From positions 1-64,000 of the forward strand of contig PHET01000011.1 in NCBI GenBank assembly GCA_002841275.1: a DNA stretch of 64,000 bases, given 5' to 3'. The DNA comes from Actinobacteria bacterium HGW-Actinobacteria-7. Lineage in GTDB: Bacteria; Actinomycetota; Coriobacteriia; Anaerosomatales; PHET01. Every line of letters begins with the position of its first letter. Position 1 is the stretch's first letter. A program made the position numbers and the translations under genes. Positions 1 through 9,229 of the stretch are shown piece after piece. Below the pieces are notes generated by a model, which saw only the letters and a program-made list of their open reading frames with translations, was not told where the DNA came from and did no database searches.

Positions 1-74
1 GCATCGTCGGTGACGGTGGGGGCGGTGTAGTCGATCCTGACCGTCGCGGTCTTGGTCGACTCGATGTTGCCCGC
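1..74. repeat. Exact direct repeat, copy 1
   Basis: These 74 bases are identical to 1885-1958. The copy starts at the first base of the window, so the true repeat may be longer to the left. It codes for the end of one Ig-like module and the linker to the next. Confidence 0.85.
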
Positions 75-1958
75 GATGTCGGTGCTGAGGAACTCGATCG
101 TGCTCGTGCCCTCACCGGAGACCGCGAAGGGGGCCGTGTAGGTGGTCGACATGCCACCGTTGACACGATAGCGCGTGGAGGCGACCGGTGAACGGTCGTC
201 AGTGGCCGTCAGAGTCAGCGTGACCGGTGTCGAGCGCCATGTGGCATCGGCATCACTCGTGGTGAGAGGAGCGGCGGTATCGAACAGCGCACTGCCCAGA
301 ACATCGAACGCGTCGATGCCGATGGAGGTGCCACCGGTAGGTTCGTTCTTGGTGCCGGTGCACTCGATCCTCAGAGTGTGCACGGTATCGCTGAGTCCCC
401 GCTTGGACCAAGCGACGGCCTGGAAAGTGGCGATCGACGAATAGAGGTCGACGTATTCAGGCGCACCACCGTCGAGCACGACCTTGGCGATGCCGTAGCT
501 CGAGGACCGAACAGCGATCCAATCGATGCCAGTGCCCTGGAACACGAGGTAGCTGTAGGCGCCCACGGTCGTGGCCTTGGTGTGGGTGCCGCCCGACAGG
601 CGAGCGTCGGAGGACGGAGCCCAGCTCCCTTGGTAGTAGACATGGGCATTGTCCTGTTCGAGGCGTGTGCGTACCTCGAACGAGGCGCTCTTGACCGACT
701 CGAGGTTACCGATCGCGTCGGTGCTTCTCCACTCGAGCGTGTGCGACGCGCTTGCGGTCACCGTGACCGATGTGCCCGCGGTCCACTGGCCACCGTCGAG
801 ACGGTAGCTCGTCGAGGCCACGCCCGAGTACGGGTCGGTGGCGCTCAGCGTGATCGTGGCGGTGCCCGGATAGCTCGACAGGGCGTTTGACGTCGTGACC
901 GGGGCGCTGTCGTCGATCCTGACCGTGGCGGTCTTGGTGGACTCGATGTTGCCCTTCACGTCGATGGAGGCAAACGTGATGGTCGTGGTGCCTTCGGCCG
1001 TGACGTGGATCGGTGCCGTGTAGGTCGTCAGCGCACCGCCGTCGACGCGGTAGCCCGTCGAGGCGACACCCGAGGTGCCGTCGGTGGGTGTGAGCGTCAC
1101 GTCGACCGGGCCTCTCACCCAGCCGACCGGAGCGTCATGCGTCGTAACCGGGGCCACGTCGTCGATCGAGACGGTCTTCACGCGCGTGGTCTCGATGTTG
1201 CCCTTGAGATCGATGGCGGCGTACTTGATCGTGGTGATGCCCTGGGCCGCGATGACGAGCGGGGTGGTGTAGGGCACGGTCGGCTCGGAACCGTCGATGG
1301 AGTAGAGCAGCGCGTTGACGCCCGAGACCGGGTCGGCCGCAGTCAGCGTCACGAGGACAGGGCCGCTCACCCAGCCGGTCGGTGCGTCGTCTGAGGACTC
1401 AGGAGCCGTGTCGTCGATCCGCACGGTGGTATGGCGCACGTCCTCGACGTTGCCCGCGATGTCGGTGGCAGCATAGTCGATGGTGTGGGTGCCTTCGGCG
1501 GTGAGATGGATCGGGGCGGTGTAGGGGAGCGCCGCGGATCCGTCGAGCACATAGCTGATGCCGCTCACGCCCGAGAAGGAGTCGGTGGAGGTGAGCGTCA
1601 CGTCGACCGGGCTCGTGACCCAGCCGGTCGGTGCGTTGTCAGAGGAGACCGGCACGCCGTTGTCGATGCGCACGCTCGCGGACTTGATCCCGCTGGAGTT
1701 GCCCACGATGTCGAGCGCCGAGTAGCGCACCGTGGTGGTGCCCTCGGCACTCACGTCGATGCTGCCGGTATAGGGGAGGCTCGGATCGGAGCCGTCGGTG
1801 GAGTACAGCACGCTGGCGAGGCCGGAACGGATGTCCGAAGCGCTCAGGTGCATCGTCACCGGTCCGTGGACCCAGACCACGGGCGCATCGTCGGTGACGG
1901 TGGGGGCGGTGTAGTCGATCCTGACCGTCGCGGTCTTGGTCGACTCGATGTTGCCCGC
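1..1958 (-). CDS. Ig-like repeat surface protein, partial segment in a different frame from the upstream part
   Basis: The minus strand is open here in one frame that runs off the left edge. It encodes tandem Ig-like modules of about 90 residues, each with a core like SGVxxTxYxxDG, an EGT strand and a DxxGNxE strand. Such modules are usually annotated as OmpL47-type or chitobiase C-terminal-like. One jelly-roll-like module near 300-660 has the motifs GTGIDWIA, YGIAKV, DGG, VDLYS and TGTKN. This frame differs from that of the gene at 1639-6393, which enters the region at 1958 out of frame. The segment is either the C-terminal continuation of that gene after a frameshift, or part of a paralogue joined to it by recombination or misassembly. 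No start or stop lies in the window. The DNA is visibly richer in G/C at third positions than the region beyond 1959. Confidence 0.6.
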
Positions 1959-4900
1959 CCTCCGCACTGATGGAGAACGGGCCAGTGTATGTGGTGGTGG
2001 TTGAACCGATTCGGTAGTAGGTGTTGGTTACGTAACCGAAGTCGTCTGATGCCGCGAGGCTCAATGTCTGCGGCGTGGATCGCCATGCTGAGGAACCAGT
2101 CAATGTAGTGGTGGGGGAGACGGTGTCTGCTGCCAGCGCTCCGATAACGTCAAAGGCGTCAAGTCCGAAATCGGTCGCGGACGCAGCACCATTCTTGGTA
2201 CCGGTCCACTCGAACTTAATTTGGTGATTTCCATTGGCGAGAGCCGAGACGCCCCATACCTTGGTCTGGTGAACAGAGCTGGGTGAGAAGAAGTCGATGA
2301 ATACTGGGCTGCCCCCGTCCACTGTGACCTTCGCGATGCCGTAGGCCGCCCCCTTGGTGGAGATGAGATCAATACCTGTGCCCATAAAGCGAACGAAGGC
2401 GGTGGCACCAACTCCGTTTGCGAAGTGCCAACTGCCACCGGACTTCGTTGCGCTCACGGTATTGACGATGGGTCCTTGGTAGATGATTGCGGTGTCGGTG
2501 TTCTCAAAGCGACGAGAAATCGCAACAGTAAACGACTTGATTGACTCGCTGTTGCCGAGAACATCGACGGAGTACCACTCGAGAGAGTGCTCGCCAACAT
2601 TGTTGCCCACTTGGGCCACGCTGCCGGTCGTCCATGAACTGCCATCGACTCGCCATTTTGTGTACGCGACGCCAGAGAAGGGGTCCGCTGCGGTGAAGGT
2701 GACCGTGGCGGTCTCAAGGTAGCTCGTTTTGGCGTCCGATCCTGTGATCGGAGCGGAGTCGTCGATCTTCACGCTCTGAGATACGACGGTCTCTGCATTA
2801 CCACGGTTGTCGACCGAGAAGAACTTGAAGGTCGTTGTGCCCTGCGCTGAGATGCTGACCGGAGCAGTGTACGGCACGCTGGGAACACTGCCGTCTGTGG
2901 AGTAGTACGTTGCCTGAACCCCAGTGGTGACGTCGATCGATGACAAGGAGACGGAGACAGGACCTCGCTGCCAAGCGCTGTCGATGTTGGATGTGGTCAC
3001 GGGCGCCGCAGTGTCGGGAACCGGGAACAGGTTTCCTTCGAGGGTGAGGGCATCAAGGTTGACGGCCGTTCCTGAGCTCGAGGAGTTCTTGTTGCCCGTG
3101 TACTCAATCTTTACCAGGTGATAGTCAAAGTCCAAGTCGCCAGAATCCCATACGTACTGGCTATAGGTGAAGCTGGAATAGAGATCGATGTTTGTCCAGG
3201 CACCGCCGTCGATTGAGACCCGCGCGATGCCAGCGTCAGGTGCGCGGTATCCGGCCCATCTGATACGGCTGGCCTGCGCGTAGAACCATATCGCAGCTCC
3301 TGATGTGGAAGAACGCTTCGCGTCTCCTGAATACGCGTCGGCCCATGTGCCCTTGTACAGGATGTTCGAGTCCGTCTGCTGAAACGTCTTGTCAGACCTG
3401 CGGATAGAGAACGAAACGGAGACCGCCGATTCAGTGTTGCCAGCATTATCGGTGGAGTAGTACTGGAGAGTGTGGCTTGAATACCCGATGACCGAGACCA
3501 GCGTGCCTGTCTTCCAGCTGCCGCCATCCACTCGATACTTGGTCGTTGCGACACCCGAGTACGCGTCGGATGGCGTCAGGTTTATCTCGGCCAAGTCAAC
3601 GTAGTTCAGAGAGGCGTCACTCGTGGTAATTGGCGGACTCTTGTCGACGCGCACCGTGCCGACGTTCGTGGTCTCAACGTTTCCCCAGAAGTCGACGGAC
3701 CGGTACTTGATGGTGGTGGTTCCCTCTGCAGAGATCGGTATTGCACCCGTGTAGGGAATCGAGGGAGTACTTCCGTCAATCGAGTACCACGTACCGACCA
3801 CAGTCGAACTGGCGTCGTAAGCCGACAGTGTTGCGAGGACTGTTGCGCTGACCCACGTTGACGGTGCTGACAGCGTGGTGATCGGCGGCACCATGTCGGG
3901 GGATGTCACGGAGAATAGGGCGGTGTGCGTCGTCTCTTGGTTGGTGGCGGAGTCCACGCCGTAGTACTCGAGCACGTGTGGCCCCACAGTACTTGTGGTT
4001 ACGACCACGCCATTCGCGCCCTTTGTCCACACGGAATCATCGAGGTGGTACCAGATTCCGTTGACGCCTGACAGCGGGTCGACGGACGCTAGAGTGATAG
4101 CCGCCGTCCCCACATATTCACTGAGTGCGTCGGAAGATGATTCTGGGGCTGAATTGTCGATTCGGACCGTTCGGGTCTTGATGGTCTCTTTGTTGCCTCT
4201 AGTGTCTTCGGAGTAGAACTTGACCTCGGACTGTCCTTCGCCGTTGAAGTCGAACGGCCCTTCGTACAGAACCGTCGGAGTGGTGCCATCTGTCGAATAG
4301 TACGTTGCGGCAACGCCGGACACCGCGTCGGTGGCATCGAGCTGTATGTGGACCGGCCCGCGAGTCCAGCTGGACGCGATGTTGTCCCCCGTGACCGGAG
4401 GCTCATTGTCGGGTTGCCATATGACGAATGAAGCACTTCTCAAGTTCTCGCGGTTTCCGGCCCTGTCGGTGGCGTACCAGGTGATGCTGTGGTTGCCCCA
4501 AGAGTCAACGTGCGCTTGGTAGCTGTTGAACAAGGGCCCGTTATCCACGCTGTATGCGAGATCGAGCACTCCTGAGATCGTATCGAATGCCTGGAAGTTG
4601 ATTGTCGCACTGTCCACGTAGGTGGCCGTGGCGTCGCTCGTGGACCAAGGCTTGGTCTTGTCAATTCTGAGAAGGTCCGTCTTCACTGTCTCTGTGTTGT
4701 CTCGACCATCAACCGAGTAGTACTTGACGGTCATGGTTCCCTCAGAGGTAACAGGTATTGGATCTCTGTAGGGCGTCGTTGGAGGCGCACCGTCGGTGGA
4801 GACATACGTCGCCGCGACGCCGCTTCGATCGTCCGCTGCGTTGATGATGATCGTGTGATCTGCGTCAATCCAACCAGCAGGGATGTTTGAGCTTGTGGTC

Positions 4901-6393
4901 GGCGGTACGACGTCAGGGGTTTCGAAATAGATGGTTTGGCTTTGGAGGCTTTCGTAGTTCGACGCGTTGTCCGTGGCGAAGAACTCGACCGTTTGGGTGC
5001 CCACGCCGGATGCCAAGAACGGCCCCGTGTAGACCTTGAAGTTGTCACCGCCGGACAAGCGGTATTCGATGCGGCTCAGTCCGGAAACCGCGTCTGTCGC
5101 AGCGAGCGTCACCGTGGCCTCGTTGCCGTACACGTAGCTCGGGGCAACGATTGAGGTGATCGGCGCGACCGAGTCTATTGTCAGTGTTTCCGTGTGCACC
5201 GTCTCGATGTTCTCGGCCGCATCGATCGAGAAGTACTTCACTGTTGAAGTTCCCTGAGCGGTGATGGTCACCGGCGTCGAATACTCGAGCGTGGGCTCGC
5301 TTCCATCGATGGAGTAGTACGTTCCGGTGACTGCGCTGCTTGCGTCCGAAGACTGTAGAGCGAGCATGAACGGACTCCAGTTCAACCAGCCCTCGGTGAT
5401 GTTCGACGTGGTTGTTGGTGGCGTGATGTCTTGGTCGCCAATATCAAGCCGGAACTTGTAGATGAAGCCGGTGAGATCGGCGACATACAGGTTGCCCAAC
5501 GCGTCCATATCCATGTCCATTGGTGCAGCAAGTACACCCGATGGGTTGAACCGTCCAAGGAACTCTCCTGTTGGAGAGAAGCGCAAGATCTGTGACCAGT
5601 CTTGATCGAGGACGTAGATGACCCCCCATGGATCCACGGCGACAGCGCGCGGGCTGTACAGAACGCGAGAGACGGGATTGCCTTCACCGTCCAGCTCCTC
5701 CCAGCTCGAGATGGTCTGGAGAAGCGTTCCGGAGGAATCGTACTTGCGGACCTGGCCCTCGCTCAGCAATGCGACCCAGAAGTCGCCGTTCGAGCCCACA
5801 GAGATTCCATCGGGGAAGGCCCCCACTGGTAGTTCGCCAAGCCAGCCCCCGGCTTCATCAAACTTCTGAACACGATCATTCATCGAGTCAGCCACCCAGA
5901 TATGGCTATCGCTGGTCACACACAGCCCACTCGGATAACTGAACTTCGTGGCCTCGCTGCCGCTGGAGCCAAACGTCAGGTTGACTTGTCCTGTGACTGC
6001 ATTGATGAGGCGGACCTGGTCGTTGTTCGTATCTGCGAACGCCAGATCCCCGCTAGGGGTGAAGTCGAGACCGCCGTAAGGCACAGGATCGGTATAGCCG
6101 GAGAAGCCAACACTGAAGATCTCGGTTCCGATCGACGTCATTCCAACGATCATGTTGGTGTCGCCTGAAGCGTTGAAATAGGTGTAGTAGATGGTTCCGG
6201 CCGGACCCAGTGTTACTGCGTACGGCATGGCGTCGGTGGCTGCCGGGAACTGCGACTCAAGTACAAGCGAGTCTTGTGCAGAGGGGATGTAGATTGCTGC
6301 TGCCAGCGAAGGCATCAGCGCCACAAACCCGATCGCTACGAGCGTAATTGTGATGAACCTGCGGGTAGTGGTCCACGTCTCTGCGAAAAGCAC
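1639..6393 (-). CDS. Secreted NHL-propeller and Ig-like repeat surface protein, frameshifted at its 3' end
   Basis: Start chosen at GTG 6393, which follows an AGGAGG-type ribosome site (complement of 6398-6405); an upstream TTG at 6441 has no such site. The N-terminus has RR, a hydrophobic stretch and a LAAA cleavage-like motif, so it is probably a signal peptide. Residues about 30-320 form an NHL-like beta-propeller (repeats with GLCVTSD, IWVADS, DRVQKF, LYVAD). After it come about eleven Ig-like modules of two alternating types, A (chitobiase C-terminal-like, TYYSxDG) and B (OmpL47-like, SDAxxxY, AGNxE), and two jelly-roll-like modules with TGxKN motifs. No sortase motif or transmembrane anchor is seen. 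The last roughly 106 codons (below 1958) are out-of-frame peptide rich in R and H. Predicted cell-surface or adhesive role; no enzyme motif seen. Confidence 0.72.
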   Translation of the reverse strand: MLFAETWTTTRRFITITLVAIGFVALMPSLAAAIYIPSAQDSLVLESQFPAATDAMPYAVTLGPAGTIYYTYFNASGDTNMIVGMTSIGTEIFSVGFSGYTDPVPYGGLDFTPSGDLAFADTNNDQVRLINAVTGQVNLTFGSSGSEATKFSYPSGLCVTSDSHIWVADSMNDRVQKFDEAGGWLGELPVGAFPDGISVGSNGDFWVALLSEGQVRKYDSSGTLLQTISSWEELDGEGNPVSRVLYSPRAVAVDPWGVIYVLDQDWSQILRFSPTGEFLGRFNPSGVLAAPMDMDMDALGNLYVADLTGFIYKFRLDIGDQDITPPTTTSNITEGWLNWSPFMLALQSSDASSAVTGTYYSIDGSEPTLEYSTPVTITAQGTSTVKYFSIDAAENIETVHTETLTIDSVAPITSIVAPSYVYGNEATVTLAATDAVSGLSRIEYRLSGGDNFKVYTGPFLASGVGTQTVEFFATDNASNYESLQSQTIYFETPDVVPPTTSSNIPAGWIDADHTIIINAADDRSGVAATYVSTDGAPPTTPYRDPIPVTSEGTMTVKYYSVDGRDNTETVKTDLLRIDKTKPWSTSDATATYVDSATINFQAFDTISGVLDLAYSVDNGPLFNSYQAHVDSWGNHSITWYATDRAGNRENLRSASFVIWQPDNEPPVTGDNIASSWTRGPVHIQLDATDAVSGVAATYYSTDGTTPTVLYEGPFDFNGEGQSEVKFYSEDTRGNKETIKTRTVRIDNSAPESSSDALSEYVGTAAITLASVDPLSGVNGIWYHLDDSVWTKGANGVVVTTSTVGPHVLEYYGVDSATNQETTHTALFSVTSPDMVPPITTLSAPSTWVSATVLATLSAYDASSTVVGTWYSIDGSTPSIPYTGAIPISAEGTTTIKYRSVDFWGNVETTNVGTVRVDKSPPITTSDASLNYVDLAEINLTPSDAYSGVATTKYRVDGGSWKTGTLVSVIGYSSHTLQYYSTDNAGNTESAVSVSFSIRRSDKTFQQTDSNILYKGTWADAYSGDAKRSSTSGAAIWFYAQASRIRWAGYRAPDAGIARVSIDGGAWTNIDLYSSFTYSQYVWDSGDLDFDYHLVKIEYTGNKNSSSSGTAVNLDALTLEGNLFPVPDTAAPVTTSNIDSAWQRGPVSVSLSSIDVTTGVQATYYSTDGSVPSVPYTAPVSISAQGTTTFKFFSVDNRGNAETVVSQSVKIDDSAPITGSDAKTSYLETATVTFTAADPFSGVAYTKWRVDGSSWTTGSVAQVGNNVGEHSLEWYSVDVLGNSESIKSFTVAISRRFENTDTAIIYQGPIVNTVSATKSGGSWHFANGVGATAFVRFMGTGIDLISTKGAAYGIAKVTVDGGSPVFIDFFSPSSVHQTKVWGVSALANGNHQIKFEWTGTKNGAASATDFGLDAFDVIGALAADTVSPTTTLTGSSAWRSTPQTLSLAASDDFGYVTNTYYRIGSTTTTYTGPFSISAEGGQHRVDQDRDGQDRLHRPHRHRRCARGLGPRTGDDAPERFGHPFRPRQRAVLHRRLRSEPPLYRQHRRECRGHHHGALLGARHRGQLQRDQVRERAHRQRRAGLL
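1885..1958. repeat. Exact direct repeat, copy 2
   Basis: Identical to window positions 1-74 with a period of 1884 bp. The identity stops exactly where the upstream gene loses its frame. Compared with the homologous module at 61-120, about 35 bp are missing at the junction 1958/1959. Confidence 0.85.
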
Positions 6394-6516
6394 GGAATCC
6401 TCCTCGATAACCCTGGCGCCTGTCGCCGGATACCAACACAAAGTGGCACCCTGTTGGTGTGCCTTAGTTCGTTATCGGGCTGAGATGGGCGGCCCCTTAG
6501 TGCTCGCGGCAAGAAA

Positions 6517-6532
6517 TGTGAGAATTGTCACA
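6517..6532. promoter_or_regulatory. CRP/FNR-family-like palindrome
   Basis: TGTGA-GAATTG-TCACA matches the classic CRP or actinobacterial GlxR core TGTGA-N6-TCACA in all ten conserved positions. It lies between the divergent surface-protein gene and the sugar transferase gene. Its centre is about 65 bp upstream of the start point implied by the -10 box at 6578. Which regulator binds is unknown. Confidence 0.5.
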
Positions 6533-6577
6533 GAGCTCCGACCATTCATCATTGATATCGACCGCTTGTCTCTGGGC

Positions 6578-6583
6578 TATACT
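6578..6583 (+). promoter_or_regulatory. Candidate -10 box for the sugar transferase gene
   Basis: TATACT matches TATAAT in five of six positions. No convincing -35 hexamer is visible at 16-18 bp, which would fit an activator-dependent promoter using the palindrome at 6517-6532. Confidence 0.35.
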
Positions 6584-6637
6584 CCTACGAGAACGAATTG
6601 CGACCAGCATAGGACTCTCGCGAGAGGGAAGGACGCG

Positions 6638-8125
6638 TTGCGCAATAGAGACCACAGTCCGGTACCTCCCAGATCCGGTTCGCGTTCGATGAGACGCATC
6701 GTCAAGCGGAGACTGACTGTCCTCATTCTTGTCGTTGGCGACGCTGTCGGAATCCTCCTCGGTGCATTGATGGCGACATGGGTGTGGTTCGGATCCGTCA
6801 CCGCGCCTGTAGCTTTCGAATCCAGCAGTCTGGATATTGAGTTTCTGCAGTTGGTCGCTTTCGTGCTGCCGCTGTGGATTGGCATCCTCGCGCTCGGCCG
6901 ACTCTACGACCCGGATCGTGTGTCGGCGGCGATGTCAGAAACCGGCCGAGTCGCCCGCTCGCTCTCTTTTGGTGTAGTGGCCCTGATCTTGGGAACCTAC
7001 CTGGCCAAGCTTCCCGGGCTTTCAAGAGCATGGACGCTGCTCTTCTGGCTTTTCGCCGTCGCAGGAGTGCTGTTCTTCCGGCAGATTTTCGTGATCGTGT
7101 TGGCGGCTTGGCATCGGAGGGGGCTGTTGATGAAGGCGGCCCTTATCGTTGGCAGTAACGGTGAGGCCGCCGATATCATTCGCCTTCTCAAACGGACACC
7201 CGAAGCAGGTATGGCACCCATGGGATGCCTGGCCTCGTCGCAAGCGGAGCGGCTCACTCTCAATTTCTGCGCGGACGATGTGCCGGTCTTGGGAAGCGCA
7301 CGTGATCTTGCCCGAGTGGCAAGTGAGATGCCCATTGACGTAATCGTTATCGTGTCTTCGGCCTTCGACCACGACGTTCTGGCCCGGATGATCGCGGAAT
7401 TGCGGCACTTGGACGTGGACCTACATGTGAGTTCAGGCTTGTTTGAGGTCCTGACGAGTAGGGTCTTGGTGAGTGAGATTGCGGGCGTTCCGTTGATTAC
7501 CGTCAAAGGCCTTTCTCTGTCGCGGGGCAACCTGGTCGTCAAGAGAGCGTTTGACCTTTGCGTGTGCAGTGCCCTGATTCTCTTAGGTGCGCCATTGTGG
7601 GCGGCGGTCGCCATCGCCATCAAACTCACGAGCCCGGGACCGGTTCTCTACTCGCAGGACAGGGTCGGGGTTCAAGGAACAAGCTTCGCGATGCTCAAGT
7701 TCAGATCAATGTACATTGATGCTGAGCAGCGTCTAGTCGAACTCTCTGAACACAATGAGGCTTCAGGTCCTCTGTTCAAGATCCGCGATGACCCGCGCGT
7801 GACTGCTGTTGGCAGATGGATGCGCAAGTACTCCATAGACGAGTTCCCTCAACTGTTGAACGTTATGCGTGGAGAGATGTCGCTGGTTGGCCCGCGACCC
7901 CCTTTGCGGTCTGAAGTCGATCGATACTCCCAAGAAGACTGGCGTCGCATGGACGTTGTCCCTGGTATGACGGGTCTTTGGCAAGTCTCAGGGCGCAGCA
8001 ATCTGACGTTCGACGAAATGGTACGACTGGACCTGTTCTACATTCATAACTGGTCCGTCGGGCTCGATGTCGCACTCATCATCCGGACGGTTCCTGCGGT
8101 TCTGTTCGCTCGTGGTGCGTACTAG
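6638..8125 (+). CDS. Polyprenyl-phosphate sugar-1-phosphate transferase (exopolysaccharide/O-antigen priming)
   Basis: Transfers a sugar-1-phosphate from a UDP-sugar to undecaprenyl phosphate, the first step of a surface polysaccharide. The protein has four to five N-terminal membrane segments, a central Rossmann-like region (ALIVGSNGEAADI) and a C-terminal bacterial sugar transferase domain with KFRSM, DEFPQLLNV, GEMSLVGPRP and PGMTGLWQVSGR. That is the WbaP-like, long-form architecture (495 aa). TTG 6638 is chosen as start because GGGAAGGA sits five bases upstream; ATG 6689 is the alternative, and frame extension to 6350 overlaps the divergent gene and is unlikely. The galE gene follows within 12 bp, so the two are probably cotranscribed. 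Confidence 0.85.
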   Translation: MRNRDHSPVPPRSGSRSMRRIVKRRLTVLILVVGDAVGILLGALMATWVWFGSVTAPVAFESSSLDIEFLQLVAFVLPLWIGILALGRLYDPDRVSAAMSETGRVARSLSFGVVALILGTYLAKLPGLSRAWTLLFWLFAVAGVLFFRQIFVIVLAAWHRRGLLMKAALIVGSNGEAADIIRLLKRTPEAGMAPMGCLASSQAERLTLNFCADDVPVLGSARDLARVASEMPIDVIVIVSSAFDHDVLARMIAELRHLDVDLHVSSGLFEVLTSRVLVSEIAGVPLITVKGLSLSRGNLVVKRAFDLCVCSALILLGAPLWAAVAIAIKLTSPGPVLYSQDRVGVQGTSFAMLKFRSMYIDAEQRLVELSEHNEASGPLFKIRDDPRVTAVGRWMRKYSIDEFPQLLNVMRGEMSLVGPRPPLRSEVDRYSQEDWRRMDVVPGMTGLWQVSGRSNLTFDEMVRLDLFYIHNWSVGLDVALIIRTVPAVLFARGAY

Positions 8126-8137
8126 GCGGAGGAAGCA

Positions 8138-9115
8138 ATGCGGATTCTGGTCACCGGGGGAGCCGGCTATATCGGCTCGATAACTACTCGTGCGCTTCTG
8201 GACGCTGGACACGAATGTTTCGTGCTGGACACGCTCGAGCGGGGTTGGCGCGCTTCAGTGGATCCCAGAGCGCGCTTCATCGAGGGGTCCGTTGCCGACG
8301 CCAGCGCAGTCCAGGCGGCCCTCGACGGGTGCGACGCGGTCATGCATCTTGCGGGATACATCGAGGTTGCCGAGTCACAAGCAGAGCCTGATCGCTACTT
8401 CCAGAACAACTCCGAAGGTCCCAGAGTGATGCTTGACGCGATGGTCGCTTCAGGTGTGACTTCGATTGTGTTCTCGTCCACGGCTGCAGTGTACGGTGAA
8501 CCGACATCGGTTCCTATCAGTGAGGACGCCGAGGCCGCTCCGGTCAACGCCTACGGCGAGAGCAAACTCCGTTTCGAGCGGTATCTCGACGAGTATGCGA
8601 CCCACGGCATCCGCTCAGTGCGGCTTCGCTACTTCAACGTCGCAGGAGCGTGGCCTGACGGTTCACTGGGGGAAGCGCATGACCCCGAATCGCACATCAT
8701 CCCCCGAATCCTCATGTCGATTCGCGACGGACGGCGGAGTTTCGACGTGTATGGCGACGACTACCCCACCCCAGATGGCACGTGCGTACGGGACTATATA
8801 CATGTTATGGATTTGGCTCATGCGCACCGACTCGCGTTGGAGCACCTTCACGCTGGTGGGGGGCAAGCGGTGTTGAATCTGGGCAACGGTATGGGATTCA
8901 GTAACCTGGAGGTTGTTTCGGCGTGTGCGCGGGTGACCGGCTTCGACATCGCGGTGAACCGGGCGCCGCGCCGCGCTGGGGATCCGGCGGTCTTGGTGGC
9001 ATCGGCCCAGCGTGCACGAGAGGTGCTGGGCTGGGCACCACAGTCCGGTGATCTCGAGCAAATGATTGGTGACGCATGGCGTTGGCACCTTGCCCACCCA
9101 AGCGGGTACCGCTAG
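8138..9115 (+). CDS. galE: UDP-glucose 4-epimerase
   Basis: Interconverts UDP-glucose and UDP-galactose in the cytoplasm, supplying nucleotide sugars to the glycan pathway begun by the preceding gene. The 325-aa protein opens with the NAD-binding motif TGGAGYIGS, has the SSTAAVYG substrate loop, and has the catalytic YGESK (YxxxK). The C-terminal part includes RDYIHVMDLA and LNLGNG, both usual for GalE. Length is typical of short-chain epimerases. ATG 8138 follows GGAGGAAGC. A few short-chain epimerases act on UDP-GlcNAc or UDP-uronate instead, and the sequence alone does not exclude that. Confidence 0.88.
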   Translation: MRILVTGGAGYIGSITTRALLDAGHECFVLDTLERGWRASVDPRARFIEGSVADASAVQAALDGCDAVMHLAGYIEVAESQAEPDRYFQNNSEGPRVMLDAMVASGVTSIVFSSTAAVYGEPTSVPISEDAEAAPVNAYGESKLRFERYLDEYATHGIRSVRLRYFNVAGAWPDGSLGEAHDPESHIIPRILMSIRDGRRSFDVYGDDYPTPDGTCVRDYIHVMDLAHAHRLALEHLHAGGGQAVLNLGNGMGFSNLEVVSACARVTGFDIAVNRAPRRAGDPAVLVASAQRAREVLGWAPQSGDLEQMIGDAWRWHLAHPSGYR

Positions 9116-9118
9116 ACT
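9090..9118 (+). promoter_or_regulatory. Candidate promoter of the tRNA-Val gene
   Basis: TTGCCC and TAGACT are separated by 17 bp and lie about 30 bp before the tRNA. The -10 box overlaps the galE stop codon (9113-9115), so the promoter sits inside the end of galE. Confidence 0.4.
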
Positions 9119-9145
9119 GTCTTTTCGCCGCCACTGGCGGGATTC

Positions 9146-9220
9146 GGGCGATTAACTCAGCGGGAGAGTGCCACCTTCACACGGTGGAAGTCACTGGTTC
9201 AAATCCAGTATCGCCCACCA
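9146..9220 (+). tRNA. tRNA-Val(CAC)
   Basis: A 75-nt cloverleaf is visible. The acceptor stem is GGGCGAT with ATCGCCC, followed by discriminator A and an encoded CCA. The anticodon stem CCACC/GGTGG holds loop TTCACAC with anticodon CAC, which reads GUG. The T arm is ACTGG-TTCAAAT-CCAGT. Confidence 0.95.
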
Positions 9221-9229
9221 CTCACGACA

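Noticed and set aside
175-1970. Several plus-strand open frames of 60-180 codons
   Set aside because: They are Arg/Gly/Val-rich shadows of the minus-strand repeat gene, with no ribosome sites; the minus-strand reading gives conserved modules.
1-2000. CRISPR array or other short-repeat array
   Set aside because: The recurring segments are about 270 bp, vary in sequence and are protein-coding in one frame; no short identical repeats with unique spacers occur.
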